64,000 nucleotides of DNA from contig JAKAWX010000007.1 in the NCBI GenBank assembly GCA_021816865.1, positions 1 through 64,000 of the forward strand, written 5' to 3'. Numbering within the stretch: the first letter of the stretch is position 1; each line of letters begins with the position of its first letter. This document shows positions 36,203-44,813 of the stretch, in pieces. The position numbers and the translations under genes were made by a program. The notes beneath the pieces are model-generated. The model was given only the letters and a program-made list of their open reading frames with translations. It made no database searches and was not told where the DNA came from. The DNA comes from Thermoplasmata archaeon (GTDB lineage Archaea > Thermoplasmatota > Thermoplasmata > Lutacidiplasmatales > UBA184).

Positions 36203-37705
36203 ATGGATCCGCGTCACCGTCGGTTTCTCGTTCTTGGCCTGGACGGGGGGACGTTCGACCTCCTCGACCCGTTGATGGCGGCCGGCGAGCTCCCGTTCCT
36301 CCGGTCGCTCGTCGGACGGGGGTTCCGGGCTCCGCTGCGCTCCGTCTACCCGGCGAAGACGATCCCGGCGTGGTACTCGTTCGCGACCGGCAAGGACCCG
36401 GGCGAGCTCGGAATCTTCGGCTTCTCCGAGCCGGACGGGGGGCCCGGCCGCTCGAAGCTCGTGCAGACGTTCCGGCCCGCCGAGGCGGTCTGGGACCGCC
36501 TCTCGCGGCTCGGCGTGAAGGTCGGGGTGCTCAACTTCCCGATGGCACCGCCGTACCCTCTCCACGGGTTCATCGTCCCCGGGATGTTCTGTGACGACGC
36601 CGCCACGTACCCGCGCTCGTTGCGCGACGAGATCGAGGGCGAGCTCGGCGAAGCGTACCCGGGCGAGCTGCCGGTCTATCGCGAGCCGGAACGCGCCGCG
36701 TGGATGGCGCAGGCGACCCGGGCGGTCGAGCAGCGCGGACGCATCGCCGCGCAGCTCGCCCGGGCGCACCGGCCCGGCTTCCTGTTCGCCCTCTTCCGCG
36801 AGACCGACCGCGTCGAGCACCAGCACTGGGCGGAGCTCAACCGGCCGGTCTCGGAGATCCCCTCCGACCTTCTCGACTTCTGGCGGGCCGTCGACCGCGC
36901 GTGCGCCGAGGTCGACACGGCGTTCCGGTCCGGCGGCGGGCCCGCGGTGACGCTCGTCATCTCCGACCACGGCCACGGCGCGATCCGATCGGACTTCCTG
37001 ACGAACCGCTGGCTCGCGGACGAGAAGTTCCTTGTCTTTCGGGACGGCCACGACCTCGCCCGGCGACGCTTCGTCTCCCGCCTCGTCTTCCTGGGCCAGC
37101 GGTTCCCGCTCGCGCGCCGCCTGAGCCGGGTCGTCGCGGAGTTCCTGCGGGACGGCCGCCACGACGAACTCGCGGCGCTCGTCGGGGGCCGCGCGTCGTT
37201 CGAGGACGTTGCGGCCCGCATCGACTGGACCCGGACCCTCGCGTTCTCCTACCCGACGCCCGAAGGGATCTACCTCAACCCGTACAACCCCGACCTGACC
37301 CCCGCGCGACGGGCGGAGATCGTCCGGCAGATCCGAGAGCGGCTCGAGGCGTTCCCGGACGCCCACATCGAGGTCTTCGGCCCGAGCGAGCTCTACCGCG
37401 GCGCCGCGGCCCCCCGGGCGCCGGCGCTCCTGATCCGCGTCGACCGAATGGAGACCGAGCCGCGCATGGACTTCAGCTATCCCCACCCCCTGATCCGCGA
37501 CCGACCGGAGTTCTTCTACGGCTCGGGGACGCACCGGATGGACGGGATCCTCATCGGCGCGGGCGACGGGGTGGTCCGCGGCGCCGCGACCCGGCCGCTC
37601 AGCTTGCTCGACGTGACGCCGACGATCCTGGACGGGATGGGGCTCGAGACGCCCCCCGAGCTCTCGGGGCACTCGTTCGCCCGCGACCTCGGCCTCTCGG
37701 CGTGA
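36203..37705 (+). CDS. Alkaline-phosphatase-superfamily (type I phosphodiesterase/nucleotide pyrophosphatase) protein
   Basis: The 500-aa protein has the metal-binding FLVLGLDGGTFDLLDPLM at its N-terminus and AKTIPAWYSFATGKDPG with the likely nucleophile Thr. Further metal ligands are in RETDRVEHQHW and VISDHGHGAI, and the GSGTHRMDGILIGAG region lies near the end. There is no signal peptide, so it is probably cytoplasmic. Relatives hydrolyse phosphodiesters or transfer phospho groups; the substrate is unknown. It precedes a glycosyltransferase by 52 bases, suggesting cell-surface or glycolipid work. Confidence 0.87.
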   Translation: MDPRHRRFLVLGLDGGTFDLLDPLMAAGELPFLRSLVGRGFRAPLRSVYPAKTIPAWYSFATGKDPGELGIFGFSEPDGGPGRSKLVQTFRPAEAVWDRLSRLGVKVGVLNFPMAPPYPLHGFIVPGMFCDDAATYPRSLRDEIEGELGEAYPGELPVYREPERAAWMAQATRAVEQRGRIAAQLARAHRPGFLFALFRETDRVEHQHWAELNRPVSEIPSDLLDFWRAVDRACAEVDTAFRSGGGPAVTLVISDHGHGAIRSDFLTNRWLADEKFLVFRDGHDLARRRFVSRLVFLGQRFPLARRLSRVVAEFLRDGRHDELAALVGGRASFEDVAARIDWTRTLAFSYPTPEGIYLNPYNPDLTPARRAEIVRQIRERLEAFPDAHIEVFGPSELYRGAAAPRAPALLIRVDRMETEPRMDFSYPHPLIRDRPEFFYGSGTHRMDGILIGAGDGVVRGAATRPLSLLDVTPTILDGMGLETPPELSGHSFARDLGLSA

Positions 37706-37757
37706 GCGGACGCGTCCGCCGGAACGTTTTTGGCGTTCGGCGGCTCCCCGCCCCGAG

Positions 37758-38891
37758 ATGGCGGCCCCGACGGTCGACCTGGTCGCCACCGGACCCCCTC
37801 CGTTCGACCCGTACGACCCCGACTCGGCGGCGTGGGCGCTCGCGCGCGCCTTCGCCGCCCGCGGGGACCGGGTGAACGTCCTCTACCCGGCCGGCCCGAC
37901 GGGCGATCTTCCTCCACCGGGGGCGACCGCGACCCCGATCGCCGTGCCCCTGCGGCGCCCCGGGGCTCTGGTCGAGGCGGCCGACTTCGCGGCGGCGGCG
38001 GGTCGGGCGCTCCGGCCCGACGCCGAGCTCGTCGTGCGCGACCCGAGCGGTCTCGGGCCCCTCGGGCTCGGCCGACACCGTCCGTACCTCGCGTCGTTCG
38101 TGCGCTCGATCGCGCTCCACGAGTTCGACACCGAGCGGGGGGGTCGTCCGGGCGCCGGATTCGTGGACCGGGTCGACGTCTGGAGGGACCGACGCGCCGT
38201 GCGCCGACTCGAGCGGATGGCGCTCGACGAGCCCGACGCGCTCTTCTGCGACCGCCCCGAGCTCGGGTCCGCGCTCGCCACCGAGTACGGGATCGCCCCG
38301 GGCCGGCTGCGGCCGACGGTACCTCCCGTGCCGCTCCTGCCGGCGGTCGCCTCGCGCGAGGAGGCCCGCGCCGCCTTCGGGATCCCGCCCGACGTTCCGG
38401 TCGCGGTCGCGGCGGCCCCCGACCCGGGCCCCGAAGCGGCCGGCTTCGAGCTCGTGCGCGACGCGTTCCGCCGCGTCCGCTCGTTCTTTCCCGGAGCCCG
38501 GCTCCTGCTCGTCGGCGCGACCAGCCCGGCCGAGCCGGGCGTCGTCGGGACGCCGTCGCGCGCGGCGTCGGCGTTCGCGGCCGGGTTCGTTGCGGCCGAC
38601 GTGGCCCTGTTCGCGCGGAGGTCCCCCGGCTTCGACCCGGGCGTCGTCTTCGCGATGCGCGCGGGGGTCGCGCCGATCGCCGCGCCGTCGGTCACGTTCC
38701 CGGTCGACCCCGGTCCGGCGGTCCGCCGGGCGGTGAGCGACGACGCGGGGGACGTCGCCTCGGCGCTCGCCGAGCTCCTCGCCGACCCGGCGCTCTGCCG
38801 CGAAGTGAGCGCCCGCGGGACGGCGTTCGCGGCCGCGTTCGACCCGGCGGCGATCGTCCGCTCGATCGGACCCGCCCGGGTGCCGGCGTAA
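37758..38891 (+). CDS. Glycosyltransferase, GT4-like
   Basis: The 377-aa protein begins with a Rossmann-like half, including a loop FDPYDPDSAAWALARAFAARG that resembles GT-B acceptor domains. A second half follows with FPGARLLLVGATSPAEPGVV and GFVAADVALFARRSPGFDPG, the nucleotide-sugar-binding region, then the C-terminal LAELLADPALCREVSARG helix common to GT4 enzymes. It is Ala/Pro/Arg-rich. The donor sugar and acceptor are unknown. It ends 33 bases before the convergent PD-(D/E)XK-like gene. Confidence 0.78.
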   Translation: MAAPTVDLVATGPPPFDPYDPDSAAWALARAFAARGDRVNVLYPAGPTGDLPPPGATATPIAVPLRRPGALVEAADFAAAAGRALRPDAELVVRDPSGLGPLGLGRHRPYLASFVRSIALHEFDTERGGRPGAGFVDRVDVWRDRRAVRRLERMALDEPDALFCDRPELGSALATEYGIAPGRLRPTVPPVPLLPAVASREEARAAFGIPPDVPVAVAAAPDPGPEAAGFELVRDAFRRVRSFFPGARLLLVGATSPAEPGVVGTPSRAASAFAAGFVAADVALFARRSPGFDPGVVFAMRAGVAPIAAPSVTFPVDPGPAVRRAVSDDAGDVASALAELLADPALCREVSARGTAFAAAFDPAAIVRSIGPARVPA

Positions 38892-38924
38892 GCTCTTGGT
38901 CCCCCCGGCCGCGGCGGCCGACGG

Positions 38925-39485
38925 CTAACGGCCCGGAGGACCCGTCTCGTCAAGGCGCCACTCGCGGAACCCCCGACCGCCCGAGGCCCGTCGCACCTCG
39001 GAGAGGACGTCGTCCCACCGGACCGCGGGCGGAAGCTCGCCGGACTCGAGCGCGTCGAGGAGCCGGCGGAACCGCGCGCGGAGGTCCGCGAACGGGTCGG
39101 CCGCCGGGTCCTCCGCCCACGGCCGGGCCTCCCGGTGGATGGTGACGGTGCCGGCCGAGACGCTCCAGACGCCGACCGGCTCCGCGCGAGTACCGCGGGT
39201 ACGCGCGGCGAGCCGGGCCGCCGACACCGGCGAGCCGAGCGCGACCGAGGTCCAGTCGCCCCACCCCCGGCGTCGCAACGCCTGGACGAGGACCCGACGC
39301 GCATCGCTCACCTTCGCCTCCACGAGCCCCACCTCGTCGCCGCGCCGGGCGACGAGGTCGAAGTAGTCGGTCCCGTCGGGGTCGACCCGCACCCGGTAGC
39401 CGGCGCGCACCAGGTGGGCGCGGACCGTCTCCACGACCTCCGCCTCGCTCGGCCGGGCACGGCCGGCCCCCGGCCGAAGGCTCAC
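38925..39485 (-). CDS. Putative PD-(D/E)XK-type nuclease domain protein in the mutSL operon
   Basis: The 186-aa protein reads HLVRAGYRVRVDPDGTDYFD then LVARRGDEVGLVEAKVSDAR. The Asp before LVARR and the E-A-K triad fit the core of restriction-endonuclease-like folds. The remainder is helical and Arg-rich with no second known domain. The GTG at 39485 overlaps the mutL TGA by three bases, so it is the third gene of mutS-mutL-this. It might nick or bind DNA in mismatch repair, but that is inferred from position and motif only. Confidence 0.65.
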   Translation of the reverse strand: MSLRPGAGRARPSEAEVVETVRAHLVRAGYRVRVDPDGTDYFDLVARRGDEVGLVEAKVSDARRVLVQALRRRGWGDWTSVALGSPVSAARLAARTRGTRAEPVGVWSVSAGTVTIHREARPWAEDPAADPFADLRARFRRLLDALESGELPPAVRWDDVLSEVRRASGGRGFREWRLDETGPPGR

Positions 39486-41269
39486 GGGCCGCTCCGCAGG
39501 AACCACCGGTCGAGGCGGGAACGGTCGAAGCGGAGGAGGATCGGTCGGCCGTGCGGGCACGTCACGGCGGCGTCGCCGAGCGCCGCCAGCTCGCCGAGGA
39601 CGCGCGACAGCTCCTCGGGGGCGACCGTGTCGCCGGCGCGGATCGCGGCGTGGCAGGCGAGGGTCGCGGCCGTCCGCTCCTGCATGCCGTCGGGGGCCGT
39701 GGGCCGTCCTCCCTCCGCGAGCTCGTCGAGCAGGTCCGACACCGCCTCGGCCCGCGCGCGGGCGCCCCGGAACGTCGGCACCGTACGGACGCGGTGGGTC
39801 CCTGGGCCGAACTCTTCGACGTCAAAGCCGGCGCGCAGGACCTCGTCGGCGTGGGCGCGCAGCGCCGCCCGTTGCGTCCCCGAGAGCCGGATCGTCACCG
39901 GATCTACGAGCGCCTGGCGGGCGACGGGTCGCCCGCGATAGAGCGCCTCGAACAGCACGCGCTCGCTCGCGGCGTGCTGGTCGATGAGCACGAGCCCCTC
40001 GCCCGACTCCGCGACCCAGTAGAGGGACTGGACGCATCCGAGGAGGGTGAGCGACGGGCGCCCCCCGCCCGCCCGGACCTCGACCCGGGCCGGGGCCTCC
40101 GACGGCCGGTCGAGCGTCTTTTGGATCGACTCGCCCGCGATTGACGGCCCCGACGACGGGAGGGAGCGCACCGAGCCGACCACCGCACCGGTAGCGGGCG
40201 CGCCGAGGGTTCCGAGGTGCCCGACACCGGGCCGGGGGGCGACGTCGGTCAGGGGATCCGCCCCGATCAACGCCTCCCGCACCCGGACGCGGACCGCCTC
40301 GGCGACCTCTCGCTCCCGGGCGAGGCGCACCTCGCGCTTCGTCGGGTGAACGTTGACGTCGAGGCGGTGGCGGTCGAGCTCGAGGTGCAGGAGACCGACC
40401 GGGTACCGCCCGCGAGGGAGCTCCTGCGCGAACGCGGCGCGCACGGCGCCCTGCAGCGCCCGGGACGCGACCGCGCGTCCGTTGACGGCGAGGTAGAGCC
40501 CCCGGGGCGTTGAGGCGGCGAACGGAGGGCGGCCGAGCGCGCCGTAGAGCCGGCCGCCCGGCACCTCGTCGCCGACCGGGAACGACGCCCGGAGGAACTC
40601 GGGGCCGAGGACGCGCGCCGCGGCGTCGCGGAGGTCCGATGTCGCCGGGTACGTGCCGAGCTCCCGGCCCTCCGACTCGAGACGGAGCGTTACGGACGGG
40701 TGGGCCGCATAGACGCGCTCGACCTGGTCGACGATCTCGAGCTGCTCGGCCGCCGGGCTCTTGAGGAACTTGCGCCGCGCCGGGGTGTTGAAGAAGAGGT
40801 CCTCGACCTCGACCGTCGTGCCGGGCGCGCGGGCCTCGACGAACCGGCCCGCGAGGGCGCCCCCAACGACGGAGATCCCTTCGCTCGACTCCTGCTCGCC
40901 GGTCCGGGAATACAGGCGCAGCCGGGCGACGGTCGCGATGGCGGCGAGCGCCTCGCCCCGGAACCCGAGCGAGCCGACGCCCTCGACGGGGCCTTCGGGC
41001 GCGAGCTTGCTCGTCGCGTGGCGCTCGACCGCGAGCTCGAGCTCGGAGGGCGGGATCCCATGGCCGTCGTCGGCGACCTCGATCCGGTCGAGCCCGCCGT
41101 TCACGATCCGCACGGTGATCGCCGTCGCCCCGGCGTCGATCGCGTTCTCGACCAGCTCCTTCACGACGGACGCGGGGCGCTCGACGACCTCGCCGGCCGC
41201 GATCCGTTCGACCGTGGCGGGGTCGAGGCGGCGAATCGGTCGTCGCCCGGTGCTCGGGGCGTCGCTCAC
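39482..41269 (-). CDS. mutL: DNA mismatch repair protein MutL
   Basis: The 595-aa protein has the GHKL ATPase motifs ELVENAIDAGATAI, ADDGHGIPPSE and GSLGFRGEALAAI, and the VNVHPTKREVRL transducer segment. The C-terminal domain carries DQHAASERVLFE, the D-Q-H-A-x2-E-x4-E endonuclease motif, plus ACHAAIRAGD and CPHGRP metal-site motifs. It is therefore a nicking-type MutL. The GTG at 41269 overlaps the mutS stop by three bases. MutS and MutL are patchy in archaea and often arrive by transfer from bacteria. Confidence 0.96.
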   Translation of the reverse strand: MSDAPSTGRRPIRRLDPATVERIAAGEVVERPASVVKELVENAIDAGATAITVRIVNGGLDRIEVADDGHGIPPSELELAVERHATSKLAPEGPVEGVGSLGFRGEALAAIATVARLRLYSRTGEQESSEGISVVGGALAGRFVEARAPGTTVEVEDLFFNTPARRKFLKSPAAEQLEIVDQVERVYAAHPSVTLRLESEGRELGTYPATSDLRDAAARVLGPEFLRASFPVGDEVPGGRLYGALGRPPFAASTPRGLYLAVNGRAVASRALQGAVRAAFAQELPRGRYPVGLLHLELDRHRLDVNVHPTKREVRLAREREVAEAVRVRVREALIGADPLTDVAPRPGVGHLGTLGAPATGAVVGSVRSLPSSGPSIAGESIQKTLDRPSEAPARVEVRAGGGRPSLTLLGCVQSLYWVAESGEGLVLIDQHAASERVLFEALYRGRPVARQALVDPVTIRLSGTQRAALRAHADEVLRAGFDVEEFGPGTHRVRTVPTFRGARARAEAVSDLLDELAEGGRPTAPDGMQERTAATLACHAAIRAGDTVAPEELSRVLGELAALGDAAVTCPHGRPILLRFDRSRLDRWFLRSGP

Positions 41270-43893
41270 GGACTCCCTTCGGTCCCGGAGGACCGACGCG
41301 CCCGTTGGGAGAGGGCGCGCAGCACGGCGGCCGCTTCCTCGGCCGTCATCTTCTCGACCGCGAGCGACGCGAGCTCGGCGGTCAGGGGGTCCGGCGGGCG
41401 AGACGCCGAGCCGTCGAGCAGGACGGCCTGGGTGTAGCGCGGGGAGCGGGCCCGCGGCGTTCGGTGGGCGGCGCCGCCCACCCCGTCCGACTCGAGCCGG
41501 CGGAGCATACGGTCGGCTTCGGCGAGGACATCGGTGGGCAGCCCTGCGAGGCGCGCGACGTGGATCCCGTAGCTGCGGTCCGTGCTCCCGGGAACCAGGC
41601 GGTGGAGGAAGACGATGCCGTCCGGTCGGTCCGCGACCGCGAGGTGGCCGTTCTCGGCGGCGGCCAGGCCGCGGACGAGGTCGGTGAGCTGATGGTAGTG
41701 GGTCGCGACGATGCACCGGGCCTGTGTCGTGTCGTGGAGGTGGCGCAGGGTCGCCCAGGCGAGCGCCAAGCCATCGAACGTGCTCGTCCCGCGGCCGACC
41801 TCGTCGAGGAGGACGAGGGACCGCCGGTCCGCGGCCCGCAGGATCTCCGCGACCTCGGTCATCTCGACCATGAAGCTCGACTTCCCGTGGCCGATCTCGT
41901 CCGTGAACCCCATCCGGGTGAACAGTCGACGGACGAGGCCGACGCGAGCGAACCGCGCCGGGACGAACGAGCCGGCTTGGGCCAGGACGACCGCGAGGCC
42001 GACCTGGCGCATGTACGTCGACTTCCCGGACATGTTCGGGCCCGTCAGCACGAGCAGACGGCGGTGTTCCGCGTCGAGCTCGGTGTCGTTCGGCACGAAC
42101 TTCTCGCCGAGCTGGCGGTCGAGCACTGGGTGTCGGCCGTCCCGCACGACGAGCGCCGTGGAGGTGTCGACCGTCGGGCGCACGTACCCGCGGTTCCGGG
42201 CGAGGTGGGCGAACGTCGCGAGCGCGTCGAGCTCACCGACCGCCCGCGCGATCCGGTGGACGGCCCCGACGTGCCGCTCCGCCGCGTCGAGCAGGGCGTC
42301 CCACGCTGTGGTCTCGGCGGTCCGGACCCCATCGCGGGCCTCGAGGATGCGGTGCTCGAGCTCGTCGAGCCGGTCCGACGTGAACCGCTCCGCCTGCGCG
42401 ACGGTCTGCCGGCGACGGAAGTGCGACGGCACTCGGGCGAGGTGCGGCTTGGTGACCTCGAAGTAGTAGCCGAAGACCTGGTTGTATCCGACCTTGAGCG
42501 TGCGGATCCCCGACGCTTCCTGTTCGGAGCGCTCGAGGTCGGCGAGCTCGCGGAGCGCCCCCTCCTCGACCGCGCGGAACCGGTCGACCTCGGGCGCGTG
42601 CCCCGGTCGGAAGAGCGTCCCCGGCTCCTCGACGGGGGGAATAACGTCCGGGAGCGCGGCGGCGAGCGTCGCCTCGAGCGTCTCGGGCGGGGCGAGCTCC
42701 TCGGCGAGACGCGAAAGACGGCCGAGATCCCCCGATCTCGCGAGAAGCCCCCGGAGCGATCTCGCCGCTGCGAGTCCGGCGCGTAGGACGCCGAGCTCGG
42801 GCGGCCGAACCCGCCGTCCCGCGATGCGCGTCGCGATCCGCGCGAGGTCGGCGATCCCCCGCAGCGTCGCCCGGAGCTCGTCGAGCTCGGCGCCCCGCCC
42901 GACCAGGGCGGCGACCGCGTCCTGGCGCTCGACGATCGGCGCGACCTCGCCGAGCGGGTTCGCGAGCCAGAAGGTGAGGGTCCGTCGCCCGGAGGCCGTG
43001 ACCGTCTCGTCGAAGGTCGAGAGGAGCGTTGCCCCGTGCGGGTCGTCCGGATTCATCGGGCGCGTGATCTCGAGGTGCCGCAGCGTCTTCGGGTCGAGGA
43101 CGAGCCTCGCCCCTCCCGCGGCCCGCTCGAGGAGGGCCAGGTGGGGAACGATCCGCGGCTGCGTCGCGCGAACGTAGGCGAGGAGCCGGCGGTCCGCCTC
43201 CGACCCGTCGGCGGGGCCGGGGGCCGGACCCCCGAGCGACACCGGCATTTCCGCCTCGGCGACCGGACCGGGGGCGGCTTCGAGCCGGGCGAACGGGAAC
43301 TCGTGCCGGAGCGCGGCGAGCGCCCCGGTCTCCGCGTCGGGAGGGAGGCGATAGAGCACTTCGCGCGGCTGGAACGGGGCGAGCGCCGAAACGAGGCCTT
43401 CGGCCCCGGGGCCGTCCGCGACGCCGTGGATCCACTCGCCGGTCGTGATGTCGACCACGGCATACGACCCCGGCTCGGCCGACGGCAGGACGACGCTCGC
43501 GAGGAAACTGTGGTCGGGGCCGCCGAGCAACCGGTCCTCGACCACGGTCCCGGGCGAGACGACCCGCGTCACCTCGCGCCGCACGAGTCCTTTCGCGAAC
43601 CGGGCGTCCTCGACCTGGTCGCACAGCGCCACCTTGTACCCCTTGCGCACGAGCCGGCCGAGGTAGGTCTCGACCGCGTGGTGCGGCACGCCCGCCATCG
43701 GGGTCCGTTCGCCGCGGGCGTCGGCGCTGCGCGCGGTGAGGACGACGTCGAGCTCGCGGGAGAGGAGCCGCGCGTCCTCGCCGAACGTCTCGTAAAAATC
43801 GCCGACCCGGAAGAGAACGAGATGCCCGGGGTAGCGGGCCTTCACTCCCTCGTACTGCTCGAGAAGGGGCGTGGACGGGACGGCCACCGACAT
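41266..43893 (-). CDS. mutS: DNA mismatch repair protein MutS
   Basis: The 875-aa protein has the mismatch-reading F33-Y34-E35 in GDFYETFGEDA, then the connector and lever domains. The ATPase has Walker A GPNMSGKST near residue 615 and the LLDEVGRGTSTFDGLALAWA signature. It recognises mismatches and recruits MutL. The ATG at 43893 lies 30 bases after a TATA box, so the operon is probably leaderless; longer in-frame starts run into the tRNA-Ser gene and are rejected. Confidence 0.97.
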   Translation of the reverse strand: MSVAVPSTPLLEQYEGVKARYPGHLVLFRVGDFYETFGEDARLLSRELDVVLTARSADARGERTPMAGVPHHAVETYLGRLVRKGYKVALCDQVEDARFAKGLVRREVTRVVSPGTVVEDRLLGGPDHSFLASVVLPSAEPGSYAVVDITTGEWIHGVADGPGAEGLVSALAPFQPREVLYRLPPDAETGALAALRHEFPFARLEAAPGPVAEAEMPVSLGGPAPGPADGSEADRRLLAYVRATQPRIVPHLALLERAAGGARLVLDPKTLRHLEITRPMNPDDPHGATLLSTFDETVTASGRRTLTFWLANPLGEVAPIVERQDAVAALVGRGAELDELRATLRGIADLARIATRIAGRRVRPPELGVLRAGLAAARSLRGLLARSGDLGRLSRLAEELAPPETLEATLAAALPDVIPPVEEPGTLFRPGHAPEVDRFRAVEEGALRELADLERSEQEASGIRTLKVGYNQVFGYYFEVTKPHLARVPSHFRRRQTVAQAERFTSDRLDELEHRILEARDGVRTAETTAWDALLDAAERHVGAVHRIARAVGELDALATFAHLARNRGYVRPTVDTSTALVVRDGRHPVLDRQLGEKFVPNDTELDAEHRRLLVLTGPNMSGKSTYMRQVGLAVVLAQAGSFVPARFARVGLVRRLFTRMGFTDEIGHGKSSFMVEMTEVAEILRAADRRSLVLLDEVGRGTSTFDGLALAWATLRHLHDTTQARCIVATHYHQLTDLVRGLAAAENGHLAVADRPDGIVFLHRLVPGSTDRSYGIHVARLAGLPTDVLAEADRMLRRLESDGVGGAAHRTPRARSPRYTQAVLLDGSASRPPDPLTAELASLAVEKMTAEEAAAVLRALSQRARRSSGTEGSP

Positions 43894-43918
43894 GGGCGTC
43901 CTCGCGAGCGGGCTACGA

Positions 43919-43928
43919 GATATAAGAG
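43919..43928 (-). promoter_or_regulatory. TATA box of the mutS-mutL operon
   Basis: The minus strand reads CTCTTATATC, centred about 30 bases before the mutS ATG. It sits between the tRNA-Ser 3' end and mutS. Confidence 0.7.
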
Positions 43929-43948
43929 GCGTAGGGGAGGCGGGGGAA

Positions 43949-44032
43949 CGCTGAGGGGGAGATTTGAACTCCCGTGGCGGAACCGCCACCAGCTTTCAAG
44001 GCTGGCGCCTTGCCGGACTAGGCTACCTCAGC
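43949..44032 (-). tRNA. tRNA-Ser(UGA)
   Basis: The gene is 84 bases with no intron. The acceptor stem is GCTGAGG/CCTCAGC with discriminator G. The anticodon arm CCAGC-CTTGAAA-GCTGG gives anticodon UGA. A long variable arm (TGGCGG/CCGCCA) marks a class II tRNA. The T-arm is GGGAG-TTCAAAT-CTCCC. CCA is not encoded. Confidence 0.95.
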
Positions 44033-44058
44033 GCGGTCGCCGCTAGCGGGGGCCGTAG

Positions 44059-44066
44059 GAATAAAC
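44059..44066 (-). promoter_or_regulatory. TATA box of tRNA-Ser
   Basis: The minus strand reads GTTTATTC, centred about 30 bases before the first base of tRNA-Ser. Confidence 0.6.
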
Positions 44067-44095
44067 CCTCTCCCGAAGGCCCGCGGGCGACGGAA

Positions 44096-44198
44096 TGCAG
44101 GTGCCGGGAGCTCCGCGGAGACCCTCGCGCGGGGCCTCCGATTCGAACCCGGGTGGTCAGCTTGGAGGGCTGACATCCTACCACTAGATTACACCTGC
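44096..44198 (-). tRNA. tRNA-Gly(UCC) with a T-loop intron
   Basis: The precursor is 103 bases. The acceptor stem is GCAGGTG at 44192-44198 paired with CACCTGC at 44097-44103, with discriminator A. The anticodon arm TCAGC-CCTCCAA-GCTGA gives anticodon UCC. The T-stem is CCGGG with CCCGG, but the two halves are separated by extra sequence. Removing 44110-44141 gives a 71-base tRNA with the standard T-loop TTCGAAT. The D-stem is a short ATC/GAT, as in other tRNA-Gly. There is no canonical 37/38 intron. Confidence 0.92.
44110..44141 (-). other. tRNA-Gly intron, T-loop position 59/60 (32 bases)
   Basis: The T-stem is the outer helix. T-loop TTCG (54-57) pairs with CGGA of the intron (U-A, U-G, C-G, G-C) as the central helix. 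The bulges are AA^T and GC^T. The inner helix is CGGAGGCC with GGTCTCCG (eight pairs, one G-U), closed by a 9-base loop. Cutting at the carets removes 32 bases and restores TTCGAAT. This is a complete bulge-helix-bulge motif. Confidence 0.88.
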
Positions 44199-44237
44199 AC
44201 GGGACGCCCGCGGACCGAGGGGACGACCGAACACTGA

Positions 44238-44246
44238 GGTTAATGC
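44238..44246 (-). promoter_or_regulatory. TATA box of tRNA-Gly
   Basis: The minus strand reads GCATTAACC, centred about 44 bases before the first tRNA base. It overlaps the stop codon region of the Cgi121-like gene. Confidence 0.5.
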
Positions 44247-44803
44247 TTTGGGGTCGGGGGGCGGCCCGACGGGGCCGACAGATCGAGGAGCGCGACGCGT
44301 TCGAGGACGAGCCCCTCCCAAGCGGACGGTGGTACCGCCGCCCATTCCGCCGGCTCGATCCCGAGCCGGCCCAGCGTCTCGGGGTCGACCGGCCGCGGGT
44401 ACGCGGACGGGTCGGGGTCGAGCTCGAACCGCTCGAGGAGGGCGTTCGGGTCGCGGGGTCGCTCGGCGACGAGAACGACCTCGACGGTCGCGGGCGACAC
44501 TCCGACCTTCGCGAGCGCGCGCGGCAGCTGGTCGTCGCCGGCGACGTACAGCACGAGCTCGGCCCCGCGGTCGCGCAGCCGGCTCTCGCCCCGGCCGCGC
44601 GCTCGGCCGAGGTGGGCCCACGCGGACAGGAGGTGGCGTTCGCCGCCCACCGCTCGGGCGTCGAAGAGGGCGACCAGCGCCTCCGACCCCTTCGCGAGCT
44701 CCCGGAGGGTCCGAACGATCGCCTCGGTGGCCGGCGCCCCGGGGCGGCGCCGTCGGGCGCCGACCGCGAGGAGGCCGCGGGATTCGGGAGGAGGAAGCGG
44801 CAT
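44240..44803 (-). CDS. KEOPS complex subunit Cgi121-like protein
   Basis: The 187-aa protein has the Cgi121 pattern: VALFDARAVGGERHLLSAWA near the N-terminal third, then ELVLYVAGDDQLPRALAKVG and VEVVLVAERP. KEOPS makes the t6A modification at base 37 of tRNAs reading ANN codons; Cgi121 is the tRNA-binding accessory subunit. The C-terminal third is more variable and Pro-rich. It follows the metallo-beta-lactamase gene by 10 bases. Confidence 0.75.
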   Translation of the reverse strand: MPLPPPESRGLLAVGARRRRPGAPATEAIVRTLRELAKGSEALVALFDARAVGGERHLLSAWAHLGRARGRGESRLRDRGAELVLYVAGDDQLPRALAKVGVSPATVEVVLVAERPRDPNALLERFELDPDPSAYPRPVDPETLGRLGIEPAEWAAVPPSAWEGLVLERVALLDLSAPSGRPPTPKH

Positions 44804-44813
44804 CGGAGCGATC

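Noticed and set aside
34148-37789. A 1,213-codon minus-strand open frame opposite aCPSF1 and the phosphodiesterase-like gene
   Set aside because: Same shadow composition, no domain, crosses a gene boundary.
43893-43989. A 32-residue longer MutS N-terminus
   Set aside because: The extension reads through the TATA box and into the tRNA-Ser gene. The ATG at 43893 fits both TATA spacing and the family's usual N-terminus.
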